The notes under the pieces: model-generated
What the model saw: only the letters and a program-made list of their open reading frames with translations
The model's database searches: none
Told to the model about the DNA's origin: nothing
Made by a program: the position numbers and the translations under genes
Shown: one piece after another, positions 22,855 through 34,283 of the stretch
Position numbering within the stretch: position 1 is the first letter of the stretch
How the letters are laid out: every line of letters starts with the position of its first letter
Assembly: GCA_020881915.1 (NCBI GenBank)
Contig: JAJFPB010000011.1
Coordinates: forward strand, 1,550,001 to 1,614,000
DNA: 64,000 nucleotides
Direction: 5' to 3'
From: Paramyrothecium sp. XJ0827
Lineage: Eukaryota; Ascomycota; Sordariomycetes; Hypocreales; Stachybotryaceae

Positions 22855-25768
22855 TCAAGTTAAGCACAAAGTTTCGTCTTCTTTTTCCTGTATTCGAGCA
22901 ATGAGACGCTCCCACCAAGGACGTCTCTTGTAGATGGGCGCATTCTGGGTTGGAGGTTGGGTAGTTGGGGAAAGAAGTTCGGATTCGGCTTCCATCCAAT
23001 TCCATATTCTTCGAAGCGCATCATAGAGGGGTGGTACGCTCTGGTGATTGTTAGGTTCATAGACGCATCAGTTAGAAGAAATTGGAGACTTACACTCCGG
23101 ACTGGTGTCTCCACAACTTGCTCGAACCAGTCCATTGCCGCTCTCTTGTGCTCGGGGACAGTAGCTGCCAATCCTAGTAGGAAGACCGGAAATAGGGGTG
23201 CTTGTGCCGTGAAATGATTACCCGAAGTCGGCATTACCTCAATGCACCGAGCGAGGTCATCAAGTTGCTGTATGACTGCAGGGTCATTTCGAGGTAGCCT
23301 GCCCACGGAACCAGATTAGTATTCAGTTAAACCGAAAGTTTGTAGCATCTCAATGTACCTCAAGACTCTACATCGTAGGTATACGATAGCGGCTGTCCGC
23401 CACGCTTCCGCGGTAACATCGGTCATGTCTTTGGACGAATGGACTAGAAAGTCCATGGGCAAAGAACGCACCCATTCAATCGTGGATTGTCGGTGCTTTG
23501 CCGTTTCCCAGTCAAAGGCTGCTGGACCTAGTGGTGGAGAATCGTTCTTCTTTAGCTCGATGGGTGATCTACTCCACTGCCTCATCTCGCCCAACACCCG
23601 GAGGATGACGTCTGCTGTCATGGGAACAAAGGGGCTTTCGCGCTCCTGTTGTAGTCGCGCTGCGCAGTATGTGATTTGACTAAAAATGTGCAGGAGCTTC
23701 TTGCAGAAACCACAACCACCGTGGATTTCGTACATGTCGGCAGTACTACCATATAGGAGCCACCCAAAGCGCGCCGCCTCCTGCTCCGCATCGAAGTTTG
23801 CAGGCGCCGGAAGAACCATCATGGTCTGGGACAATATGATTCCTCGTCCAATCATGATGCAGTGCGCGTTATGCAAGGAGCTTGTCTGAACATTGCCATG
23901 AAGCCAAAATCGAGTACCTTGGTCAGTCATCTGCAAAAAGTGCTCTCCATGTCTGAACCCTTGTAACCAACGCGGAATGAATGGCTTTTTAAGTCGTCTT
24001 TCCGTGAGGATGATCTAGCGAAACCCAGATGGTCAGTTACAACGTATGAAACAGGTCGACCTCAATAGAGTGGGTAACATACATCTTGCATGGAGAGGAG
24101 AACCGCGAGAGTGATGATCTCGTTTGCATTATCGGCAGATACACTGGCCGGATTACTTAGCAGTTGGCTAAATCGAGCTTCGGCCTGGGTAAATCGTAGG
24201 TTGACTCGTTTTCGTATAGCGTCGGTCGGCATATAATCGTATATGTAGATACCTGCCAGACTCTGGATGGCTGCCCTGACTCCATCGTTCGAGTGCATCT
24301 GGCCGAAATCTCGAAGCCATAAATTGGAGTCATCTAGAATAGTCCTGCCGGGGCACCAGTTCTTGATATCTGTTTCGTAGACATATCAAAAATCATGCAA
24401 TGAAAACTGGGCGTTGGAAGTGAAGAAAGACAAGATTCGTTTGATGCTCTGGTTTGAAAGAGTTCACGAGATCACAACTCGAGCGATATGAGCCATGACA
24501 TGAGAATGGCCATTTCATGTTCTGAATGGGGAAAGTGATTCATATACCACGGAGGGGGGAGACATACAGAAGTTGAAAAATCGTTGGTCGATAGAGTCCA
24601 TGCGAGCCCCAAACCCGAATTGCGGCGGCGGATACTGTGGCTCGGTACCGAAGCTAACGAGTTCAACCGACAAACCAGGATTCTGCGAGTAGATATCCAT
24701 TTCCGAGTTAAAGTCGTCACCGAAAGTAGTGGCATATTGTTGAAGTGCGAGGGGAAGCGTAAGAGCCCCACCATCCGCATTGGCAAGGCTCACATGCTGG
24801 GGGCTTAATGAAATGCTTGACCTTGCCGATTGTGGCAGTATTGAAACTGCGACCGAAGCTGCCGTTGGCGATACTTGTGGCAGGTCGGCAATGGCCTGCG
24901 ATGAAACTAGATTATGGTTGGGAGCGCCGGTTGGGATCCGGGCGGGAATCGGCACAAGGGACGTTGATGAATGGGTCGGCGAGTCCGGCTTGTCAGTGGA
25001 TGATTGTGCCGCCGAACTTGTCTGTGACGGGGCGGTCCCGGTTGCCGCCCAGGAAAACTTGACATAACCATTCACGGTGCCGTCTGGCGGACGGGGGATA
25101 CGGAGTCTAGCAAACTTGCCAAACGTCTCTATGCAATCCTTGAAAGGGCTGACTAGGTTGGTTTTGGTCCGCGTCTTGCGCCGACGCTGATCCTGCGAAC
25201 GGGTCGGGGTAGGGACCGATGAATTGTCCGACGCCGCGGGTAACAAACGGGGCAGCCGGGAGGGTTGTGATGCAACATCGGGGTACACAGGAATCACGGG
25301 TGTTGATACCCAAGTCAGCTCATCAAGGTGTTTGGGGCGCTTTGCTCGAGGGTAGTCGGAGGCTTCAGGATTGGGTATGGCAACCATGGGTATGGGTGGC
25401 ATTGTGGCCCAGTACCAACGGCTGTAAGTCAGCCACACCGATGGGGGTGAGTGTTAGGCAAATCGAGGCAAGGGCCGAAGATGCCAGGCATAGAGCGGGT
25501 GTGGAGGGAGGAAGCGAATATTGGGGAAAGGCTGGACGGTCCGCACCGCTGCACGATGGTAACACAAGTAGAGGGTTGGCGAAACCTAAGTGTAAACCTC
25601 AAAGGGGGGTCGGCGAAGGTCGTACGGACTGCAATCGAGGCACCGCAATCTGGCTTTCCGGAAATATCGGGGTGATTGACGATCGGGCTGAAGTCGACAG
25701 TTCAGTCGGATGAGGTGGCAGCCCCAGCAATCACAGGGTATACCAGTGGCGACCTCGGTGAGGGCCAA
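22855..25768 (-). CDS. Fungal-specific transcription factor (Zn2Cys6-like + Fungal_trans_2)
   Basis: Predicted nuclear regulator. Well-supported exons (minus strand): 24568-25438, 24083-24369, 23359-24014, 23094-23298 and 22855-23040, with GT-AG introns of 198, 68, 60 and 53 nt. Splicing yields family hallmarks: FFNFYIKNWCPGR, LSMQDIILTERRLKKPF, GSTADMYEIHGGCG, and a C-terminus containing VPPLYDALRRIW and WWERLIARIQ. The N-terminal zinc-cluster exon begins at an ATG (25768). Its motif is CWGCHLIRLNC then RKARLRC, but the fourth and fifth cysteine positions read Pro and Phe (SPRYF). The join between that exon and 25438 is not resolved. Confidence 0.7.
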
Positions 25769-27044
25769 ATATGGCTCCAGATGCGACCGTTCTGTAGCAA
25801 GGGGCCGTTTTAGTAAGGGATCTGTTCCAGGGGTTGGCGCCAGTACGCTACATACAGCAGGGCCCAGCTAGGGGATACTAACATATGCTAATTATAAAGC
25901 GGATGGCGCTCATATGCCTCGCGACATAGCCTCGATTGGAACTGCTTCAAGATACTAACAAGAGCTAGCAATAGCTCATGGGTTGTAGGGAGGCAGAGTA
26001 AATGACGTTGTCGCGCGCGATTGATATGTGCAGGAGAGGGAAAGACATGAATGAACGAAGAGGTTGCAACAGGGGGATGAAGCAATTAAAGGCTGGGCAG
26101 CTGGTTTGTTGCTTTTTTGGAACCCGATCCTCCCCACTGATCTCACCGCGACTTCAGCGCACAGGTACCATGCATGTCCTTTGTCGGAAAAACAAGGATG
26201 TGGTTGGCTCCTGTGAATCAAGTCTTGCATGGCATCCCTGTCGTCGACACCACCTAATCGCACCCGCTGTTCTCAGATTGGCCCTTGCTTTGCCCACGAC
26301 GCTAAACTTTCTTTTCCACTGGAAGCCATCAGGTCATCGTACTTCTCAGGCAGGCGCCTCATCGCGAGCTCTTTCCGGAGCCACCATATCTCCTTCATAG
26401 CTCTTCGTATGGCTGGTCGTTCTATTACTTTTGCAGTACGTAGACCCCAAGCTCTAAAGAAGCAACCTTCTCTTTCGCTATGGTACCATCATCTAGGTGT
26501 ACGTGGGGGGCTGTCGGGGTGGGCTTCTGACTAAGCCGTCACAGGAAAGCCGGGCCTCGACCCTGTCAAGGAGACGCGACCGCCGTCATGCAATTAAAAG
26601 CAAGTCTCTACGGAAAGGAGACCATCTGTGCCGGCGCCCCAGAAAATGCGATTAGCTTGCCCACGCTAAGCACCCAAACGGCCAAGTGGATAATGCTGCG
26701 GGTTCTGCGGCACGTAAAAGAGAGACGATGTGCAGATTGAAACCCACCACCCCACAAATAGAGACCTAGGAAGACCACAGAACAATCAACCATTCATTGA
26801 CCAGTCCACGGAAGACCGACGTTTTCCAAGACAACAAATGGCTGGGAGCCAAGGCGTGGCAAAGAGAACCCCATGCTCACCTGCGCGGGAAAGGCAGCAG
26901 GATCGAGGTGACGTGGAGAACAGTGACTGAAAGGAGATTCCCATCGCGGGCACTCCATGAACAGTTCTTCTTGCGATTGGCCAGGAGTAAGAGCTTCGCA
27001 CCCAAATCTCTGACTTCCAGCTCACATCACCCTCCTCTTCTCTA
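25769..27044. other. Intergenic, no gene recognised
   Basis: Divergent upstream region of the regulator at 22855-25768. Several short ORFs have no recognisable motif. Nothing repeated within the window was found here. Confidence 0.4.
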
Positions 27045-27518
27045 TTGAGGGCGACGAGTGACATCCAGGAATGTTTCTACGCAGGAGGCGAATCAGGATA
27101 TCCGGGGCCATTTGTGCGCCGAGCCAGACCGGAGCAATGCTACAACTGCCAGGAGATCAGACACAAAGCATTCCAGTGTCGCAAGCCCCTGTTGTGCGGA
27201 AGATGTGCCAGGGAAGGACACCACCACAGCACATGCAGCGAACAGATCGTAAAATGCATACCCTATGGTGGCCCGCATGAGTACCACATCATCCTCTATA
27301 CACGCAATAAAGGCGCGATGTTCATGATCCGCTGCCGTAGGATGCGTTATGTGGCCAATTGCCCTCTTCGACTAAAAGATATAACACGAACCAATAAAAG
27401 CCCATGCCACATAGCAGGGCACGGAGCTAGGCCCATTTATGACGTGACCGCGAAAAGAAAGCCCGCACAGGGACGATTAATGTGGTCACCAAAATGCCAT
27501 TGTGTTGCCAACGGCTGA
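27045..27518 (+). pseudogene. LINE (Tad-like) ORF1 zinc-knuckle relic
   Basis: A 157-codon ORF holds two intact CCHC knuckles, CYNCQEIRHKAFQC and CGRCAREGHHHSTC. A third has lost a cysteine (KCIPYGGPHE, where the family usually has CGGPHE). This arrangement is typical of ORF1 (Gag) of Tad/I-clade non-LTR retrotransposons in fungi. Sequence after about 27290 has no LINE similarity and no endonuclease or reverse transcriptase follows, so this is a fragment. Confidence 0.6.
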
Positions 27519-29205
27519 AACCTCACATTTCACTGTTCTGCCAAAAGTCCTTCGCAAAGGTCCATTCCCTCCTTTTTGTGTTCTCAAAAGCAATACCACA
27601 AAACTCGGAGAGTTGTTCAGCTCCACAACCCGTAAAGCCTACTAAGGCGTGTATACACAGCATCGAAGACATCAATGTCTTTTTCCTTCTCCAAGAGGGT
27701 GCGAATAAACCTGGGGTGGCCTGGGTGCTCCACTCACACCTCAGGGCCGAGGTCAACCTAAGACCGGGCGGGGGGTCAATTCAAGGACACGTTTGTCTGG
27801 ATGCTTCGAGCGGACCCCAAGATCTAAACGCGCAACACGTCTCTAGTTGGTTGATGGCGATGTATAAGTGAAGAAGGTCCATCAGTGTGCCCTATCCATC
27901 CCTTTGGTCGATCCAACTCGGCACTTATCAACCCCATCAACATGTCATTATTTCCTTCAATTGATCGGCTCTCGACGGCCAAGTTGGATACCGAACTGAG
28001 CTACCAGGCATGAGCGCTGAGTGCTGTCGTCCATTTCGCGGCTATGGAGGATGCAGTGGATATTGTCTTTGAGGGCTCTGGTGTAAGCCAAGCGCGGGCG
28101 GCTGAGGGCGATGCGTCTGTTACTATTTCGGTAATAGTCGACTTTTGGGCAAATGCATTTATGCTGCAGAATGGGAAATTATAGTCTGAAGTAATATGAA
28201 AAATAATATTAGGGCTAGTTATTAATTTTATAACGTTAGTAGTAGGTAGGTAGTTTATATATTGAAGCGACGAGTCACTGGTGTCGGCACGTGCCCCAGA
28301 GCTCAACCCACAAGGCGGGTACGTATCAGCGAGGACGCTCTGCGGACGCCTCCTTGGTCACCCGAGCTGGCCAGGGCTAAGTGTGCGATTGCTGGTGTCG
28401 GGTTAGCGGACTTATCCGGCGCCTCGGGGGAAGCCCATGTGGACAGGGCAGGCGCTTGTCCCATGGTGGATGAAGTTTTGCGTGATTCAGCCGATCCGTG
28501 GCCTATTCGAGCCCAGCAGCGACGACGTCAGCGCTGACAGGTCCACAGTCGCCTGGCAGTTGTCTTGTGCCTCAGGCAAGCGGCGGCCCTGAAACATCGC
28601 CCTGTCCTCACGATGCCGACTCCGATACAGCTGCCCCGTATGGCATACACGCCTCGAAGACGTGGCGAGGCTCTGATACGCTGTGATTACTACTGAAGCA
28701 GAAACGCCCCTTATTGTTTCTGAAATCAGAAATGGTATGTGCTGGGGAGGTGTCTGCAGCCTGGGCCTTATGGCACATCATCGAGTTGGGATCTACCAAC
28801 ACAGTTGTGCGTATTCACTTAAGAGGTGGACAGGAGACGGAGGGGTAGTTGGCTGGCCCCCTGCATCCGGACTCCGCCACCTGTGACAATGGTCTACAAC
28901 GGCGTGGTGGAACGGACGGCGCGTAAGAGTGTCACCCATCGTCCACTTGGCGACACAGCACATCCAGGCGCATGTTCCATTCCTGCATTCCCGAGCCTAC
29001 GGGGTCTGAACGATAGAACTGGGCATCATGATAAGTCCATGAGCCCTAATGACACAGGTGGAAGCCTTCCTTGGGGGCCAGCAGCATGGGCCTATCGGTA
29101 CCGTAACTCGGTCACTAGATAAAGCGTTGTAGAAGCGGCTCTCACCCTCGACCAGCGTGTCATGGACAAGTTTCCGCGTAGCATAATCGCGGATAAAACC
29201 GAGGA
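27519..29205. other. Intergenic, no supported gene
   Basis: A mosaic: AT-rich at 28150-28260, then GC-rich at 28270-28650. Short ORFs exist on both strands, but none shows a domain. Confidence 0.35.
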
Positions 29206-29291
29206 ATAGCTACATGATGGTCATGCTGTTACTAGATGGCACAGCGCTAGCCTCAGCTTCACACGACAAGACCATCCCGCTCTGGGAATAA
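29206..29291 (+). pseudogene. WD40-repeat relic
   Basis: Plus-strand translation gives LLLDGTALASASHDKTIPLW, the core of one WD40 blade of the HET-E/NLR type (usual form DGTLLASASHDKTIRLW). Only one blade is left, with stops nearby. Confidence 0.55.
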
Positions 29292-29573
29292 AACGCTAGC
29301 GACCGTTGTCAAAGGTAACGGTGAGATAACTTTAGACTTTTGCATTCTCCACAGACTGTGGTCTGGACTTGTCTACGGCCGCAACTCAAACTCCGGGGCT
29401 TCCGCGGACGTCGATTCACACCCCTCACTGCATGAGACTGACGCCACAGCATGAATCGAGTGACCCCCAATTTCGTAATGGTTATAATGCGATCCTAGCC
29501 GTATTTAAGAACAGTGTTTCTCGTCCTCGTGCATGTGGACTAATGTAGTACCAGTTGAGATAGGAGCTAGCTC

Positions 29574-31020
29574 ATGAGGATGTCTCCTTCCGGAGGAAAG
29601 ATAATTGGACTTACCACCTCGCTAATGGTGCTGATCACGTCGTTCTTCTCAATTAGGGTCTTTGTTCGGAGTTTCATCTTCCGCAGCGTGGCTTGGGACG
29701 ATGGTATGCTACTATGCTACCTGTAGCTCCCCGAAATGTCTAATGCTTACTCACAAGCCAGCTCTTGTATTCCTTAGCTATGTGCGTGATCTTCTCTGAA
29801 GCCTTCTCTTCTGCAGTGGAAGAGAAAACACCTCTAACTGTGCTAGTGCCTAACGGTCACGTTCTGCAGCTGTGTACTAGTTAGTTTGTACCAGGGATAT
29901 CTGCGAAAGCGCTCTGGAAACATTGGACTGATGTTGGCAGTGACCACATACGGTTTCGGAACACCCATGACCGATGTCTCCGCTGACGATTTCCGCCAGT
30001 TCCGCAAGGCAAGTGATATTCAATCAAGCCTCGAATCGAACGGACTCTGACTTTATAGTTCCAATTCCTCACGCAACTGACCTACGTGTGGGGCTTCGTT
30101 ACGGCCAAGATGTCCTTCGCCGTTCTCTACCTGCGATTGTTTCCCTTACACCTCTCTCGACGCTTCAACCAAGTGCTTCTTGGTCTGTTGGGCATTGAAG
30201 GGTTCGTAGCCACTATGGTCGTCATCTTCCAGTGTCACCCAGTGAACAAAGCGTGGAATCCTCAAATGGAAGGACGATGCCTCGATTTGCGACTCTTCTA
30301 CTACATCTGGGTGAGCACTATGGTTGGGATATCGCATGATAAGACCTGCTAAGAGTGTTGCCTCTCTAGTTTGTCGTCAAGTTCGTTACCGACGTCTGCC
30401 TCTTCATTCAGCCTATCCCCGCTGTCTGGAATCTTCATATAAGCACGGAGAAGAGAGTCGGTGCAATTTTAATGCTGTCGATCGGCTTGTTGTATGCCCA
30501 TCACCTCGAGCGCTGATGCCTGTCTTTGCTTTGTGTCCTGCTGATTTCTAGAATCTAGTGTCTGTATCATTGCTATAATCCGGGTGATATACATCAGAAA
30601 TATTGGAGCAGATCTGACAAGTAAGTACTTGATCATCTAATCCTCGGCTTTATAAGCTTACCTCAGCTAGAGAGTCTCATGGTTCCCATGCTCTGGTCCC
30701 AAGTTGAGGTGTGCGCTCTCATCGTTTGCGCATCAATTCCTTCCTTGCGACCATTTATCCGATACTGTCCTACCCTTAGCGCCGCTTTAGGCCTTTCCTC
30801 TAGGAGGGAATCAACAGCCTCTTCGAAAGCCAGAAATTCTCCTCACACACAGAGGCCACATGCAAGAGAGCAAAATGGGACGACAGACTTATATATAGAA
30901 GCCCTAAGTTCTCCAATTAGCGAAATAGCTACGCACGGCCATGGAGGCGATTCAACCCAACCAACCGCCCTTCAGGTAGGCTCTGGTCATTGTATCTGGC
31001 ACTGCTGGAAACATTTTTAA
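29574..31020 (+). CDS. Fungal rhodopsin-fold (PTH11/SAT4-like) integral membrane protein
   Basis: A seven-helix membrane protein of the fungal rhodopsin-domain family found in many ascomycetes. Exon 1 starts at ATG 29574 and encodes a helix ending RVFVRSFIFRSVAWDD, a family hallmark. Later exons give a YLRKRSG...TTYGFG segment; LTYVWGFVTAKMSFAVLYLR, then FQCHPVNKAW; FVTDVCLFIQPIPAVWNL; a CIIAIIRVIYIR helix; and VPMLWSQVEVCALIVCAS. Introns supported by frame: 30009-30058 (GC-AG), 30311-30369, 30492-30558, 30621-30670. The joins between 29703 and about 29900 are uncertain. The last exon runs to a TAA at 31018-31020. Confidence 0.65.
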
Positions 31021-31036
31021 CCATCAATTTTTTTAG

Positions 31037-31807
31037 TCGAGGTGGGAGGATACGTTGGAAGAACAATAAGCGCGACAGAAGAGACGAACTACTGGACACT
31101 GGTCCCATTCATCTTGCAAAACCTCCTGCTGCTGATCGGACCTCCTTTCTACGCCGTATCAATTTACATGGTGCTCGGAAGACTCATTGGCCTCTTGGAT
31201 GCAGAACAGTACTCTATAATCAGGCTCAAGTGGCTGACGAAATTCTTCCCTGTCGGTGATGTTTTTTCCATCATCCCTCAAGCGCAGCTGGTAGGTTACT
31301 ATACAACTTTTCGGCCAAGATAGACGGATAAGGTAACGAACTATTAATATAGGTGGTGCGATGCTCTCAAGTGCAGACACGAAAGCGGCCTTGGACCAGG
31401 CCAAGATGATCGTGCTCATTGGTCTGGGCATTCAAATTGTCTTTTTCAGTCTATTTCTAGTCGCTACTGTGATCTTCCACTACCGCATCAATCTCAAGCC
31501 GACTAGCAAAAGCTACAGCATTACTTCGCCTTGGAAAACTCTTATCATGGTCCTCTATGGCACTAAACTTCTCATTATGTTGCGGTCGATCTTTCGAGTT
31601 GCCGAATACGCAGGGGGTAAGGAGGGAGAACTCATGGTCAAGGAATTTTATATCTACATCTTTGACGCAGTACCCATGATCGTGGTCTCTGTCGCCTTTA
31701 ACTGCTTCCACCCTTCCAGAATCCTCCAGAGCAGACATGGCCTGTCCTGCCCCCTTGGGGAGTCGGATACCGAGCTGGGTCCTTGCGAAGCGCATAGTAG
31801 GTGTTAG
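31037..31807 (+). pseudogene. RTA1-like membrane protein, 5'-truncated
   Basis: RTA1 proteins are seven-helix fungal membrane proteins linked to lipid translocation and drug resistance. The sequence begins abruptly at VEVGGYVGRTIS. It continues IYMVLGRLIGLLDAEQYS and RLKWLTKFFPVGDVFS, then after an intron (GTTACT to AATATAG, about 31294-31354) GGAMLSS and RSIFRVAEYAGG. It ends with FYIYIFDAVPM and FNCFHPSRI. All these match the family. The first one or two helices (about 60 residues) are absent: upstream lies the last exon of the rhodopsin-fold gene. A TTTTTTTAG acceptor precedes GTCGAGGTG, so a missing 5' exon is implied. Confidence 0.7.
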
Positions 31808-32829
31808 GGTACCACTCATCAAACAAAACATTAATCACTTGTTGGGAAGAAATATTTCGGCCCGTGAACTGCAGTCAATGGTATCCATTGCCCAGATTTA
31901 CAGATAAAATAGGAACTAGGCAGATACTGGGCTGCGCTTTATTGGCATACCGGTATATGTGGTCGGATCAACCAACAATTTAATAGAAATTTTGATCGAG
32001 CCGACAAGGGAACAGCGTATGCACTACTAGTGGTGAATTTGTATTTGGACATTTGCAAGAAGTGTTCGTGCACATGGCAGTAGATAATTCCACAACATAA
32101 TTAATGAGTCTGCGAGTGATCCCCATCTTAGTTGCTTGTGCCCTGGCTGGGGGGTGTAGGAAGAAAACAATGAGGCAGGAGTGGGGGCTATCGAGGAGAA
32201 CAAAGAGACGAAGAAGGCGAGCCAAAAGTGGAGGGGCCAGCAAGGCTATAATAGCAGTAAATAAGCCTGCAGATGATTACGTGGTATTGACGGAGATTAC
32301 TGCATATTCACAATGATGGTTGTGTCATCTGTAGTTTTGTGAGATATCCGGTCGACAATCACTAAATGCCGACTACAACCAGACACGATAAATCTCTACG
32401 AAGATCTCATCGCCCTCGTTGTAGGGTTTAGCAATGCTGGAGGCTCCATTCGCACCGTATGGTGGGACTTGCTTTACGCTGTCTTGGAGAAGCTTGGAGG
32501 AGGGAAAGAGAAGCACATGATTGATTTGTTCTATACACATGGTACCAGGCTCGTAGTCACGTGGGCCCATGAGCGACAGTTTATGACTCAACTATGCCGC
32601 TTGGCTTCGAAGAGTGGCCACTCGAGACAATGGAGGTTTGTCGAGAGAAACTGGCAAGCCAGATAAGTCATTGCATTAAAACATCCCTTCTTTGAGCATC
32701 TCCGCATGTTTATCCCCAATCAAAAATGCGAATCGAACCAGGCTCCAATCTAAGCTCTGGTCATCCTTCTCATCGTAAAGATGTGTATGTTTCACTCGAA
32801 TTGATCAGTAAAAGCTGCTCCAGCGCAAA
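31808..32829. other. Intergenic, no gene recognised
   Basis: AT-rich sequence between the RTA1 relic and a Fot relic; no domain or repeat recognised. Confidence 0.4.
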
Positions 32830-33077
32830 TTGGCTATAGTATCGCGTCGGGGCTGAATCCCGTTCTTCCGATCACGCAGGGTCTCCCATGAGATATTATA
32901 TATAGATGCGGCGCGTCGGATACTTAATTTTGGGTTCGATTGAAGGGATTAAAGTGCAAGATTGATGTTAGCTTCATTTCTTTGGCTTGACATGATTAAT
33001 TGTGGTGAATCATTTGATCTTTTGGTAATGATGTAAGTTGAGGGAGTTTTGGGCGGCTCGCTTGTTTGGGCGGCTCA
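32830..33077 (-). mobile_element. Fot transposon relic (5' transposase end + part of one TIR)
   Basis: Aligns by eye with 21309-21552 of the complete Fot element: the N-terminal transposase codons, the leader and the doubled GCGAGCCGCCC terminal motif. It breaks off at GGCGGCTC before the outer TIR bases and has accumulated substitutions and small indels. No other terminus is nearby, so it is a dead fragment. Confidence 0.8.
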
Positions 33078-34283
33078 AAACGAGGGGGAGAACCAATCCC
33101 CATCCGCCTGCAACGTACGACAAGAGTCGTGTGTGTTGTTCGCCATGCTGAACCGAAAAAGCCGACCTACATGTGCATGCAGGCTAGTTCCGCCGGGGAA
33201 TCCTGTGAGCCGACCTGTGGGTTTGATGCGATCAGGAACGCCTGAATCTGCTCATTTTGTAAAGAGACACTCAGATGCGGAAGGCCATCGATCTGCCACT
33301 TCAAGAAGATGGGCATATATTATCGTTACTGCAACGAATACTTTCACGTCGTTAGAATCCCTTTGCGTCCCCCTGACCCCCAAAATCCAAGCGGTTATTC
33401 TGCTCCATTTTCCGTATGATCTACTGTGCCTACCCTAGATGGGGCTTACCCACTATAGCAACGCCATTATCCCTTCCAAGATCAGGACAGGAGGCCTCGG
33501 ACGTCCCACCAGGCCAGTCCCATACTCCAGAAGAGAATCCTGGCGCTTGGGGGTCTCCATATCGTCACCGATCAGCCCTGGTCAGGTTGTGAGTTCTCAA
33601 GACGCCATCAATGAATTTGGAAGTAAGTCACTACTACATTGGGTTATGCCTCCTGGACTGTCAGACCAACGTGGCGCCTGGTTTATCACGTACATATCTG
33701 CGTCCCGAGCAGTCGGGTCAAGTGAGGGGGGTGCTTGAACTTGTGAGCGCCGGATCAAGAAGGTGGGGATATGAAAGGTGGAGGCTATGGTGGCTTGAAC
33801 CACCCATTAGAACTCACGTTTTTGAATTAAACCAATAACAGCTCGGTCTCAATCTCGCTTCAAGAAAAGCGTGAGTTCGATGTGTCGATCCTGTGCAAGG
33901 TTGGTGTCAATAACGGCCCAAAAAGACGCATCTTCCTTGGGATGAATAAGTCCTCCTCGAAGGGGGATCTAATGCGTGACCTACATTAGCTGTGGTATAT
34001 GACCCACCGTGACCCATTCGCAGTTCGCTTTAGAGCCTGGGTCGCCAATCTGCGTCGTTTAAGCGAAACCTCTTGTCGACGCTGGTACATAGCAAGGCTA
34101 TGGGTGGGACAGTCACACAGGAAACGGCAAGCCCCCACTTCAAGGATGCAGCAACCTCCAACCGTAATACATAAGTACTGGCCACCTAGGTCTGCAATGA
34201 GTTCTGCCATCTATCGGGAGCTACTGAATAATTTATTTCAAGCCATCTTCAATTTCTAGGTCTAGTTAACGCCCCAATACAAC
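33078..34283. other. Intergenic, no gene recognised
   Basis: No recognisable coding sequence. The final part holds the upstream region of the FAD oxidoreductase. Confidence 0.4.

Noticed and set aside
27482..27871. 129-codon ORF downstream of the LINE relic
   Set aside because: No zinc knuckle, endonuclease or reverse-transcriptase motif; likely chance.
28262..28537. GC-rich 91-codon ORF
   Set aside because: No motif, no neighbour support, and composition alone is weak evidence.
30976..31036. Intron fusing the rhodopsin-fold gene to RTA1
   Set aside because: Sites look usable, but the join is out of frame with the RTA1 motifs.
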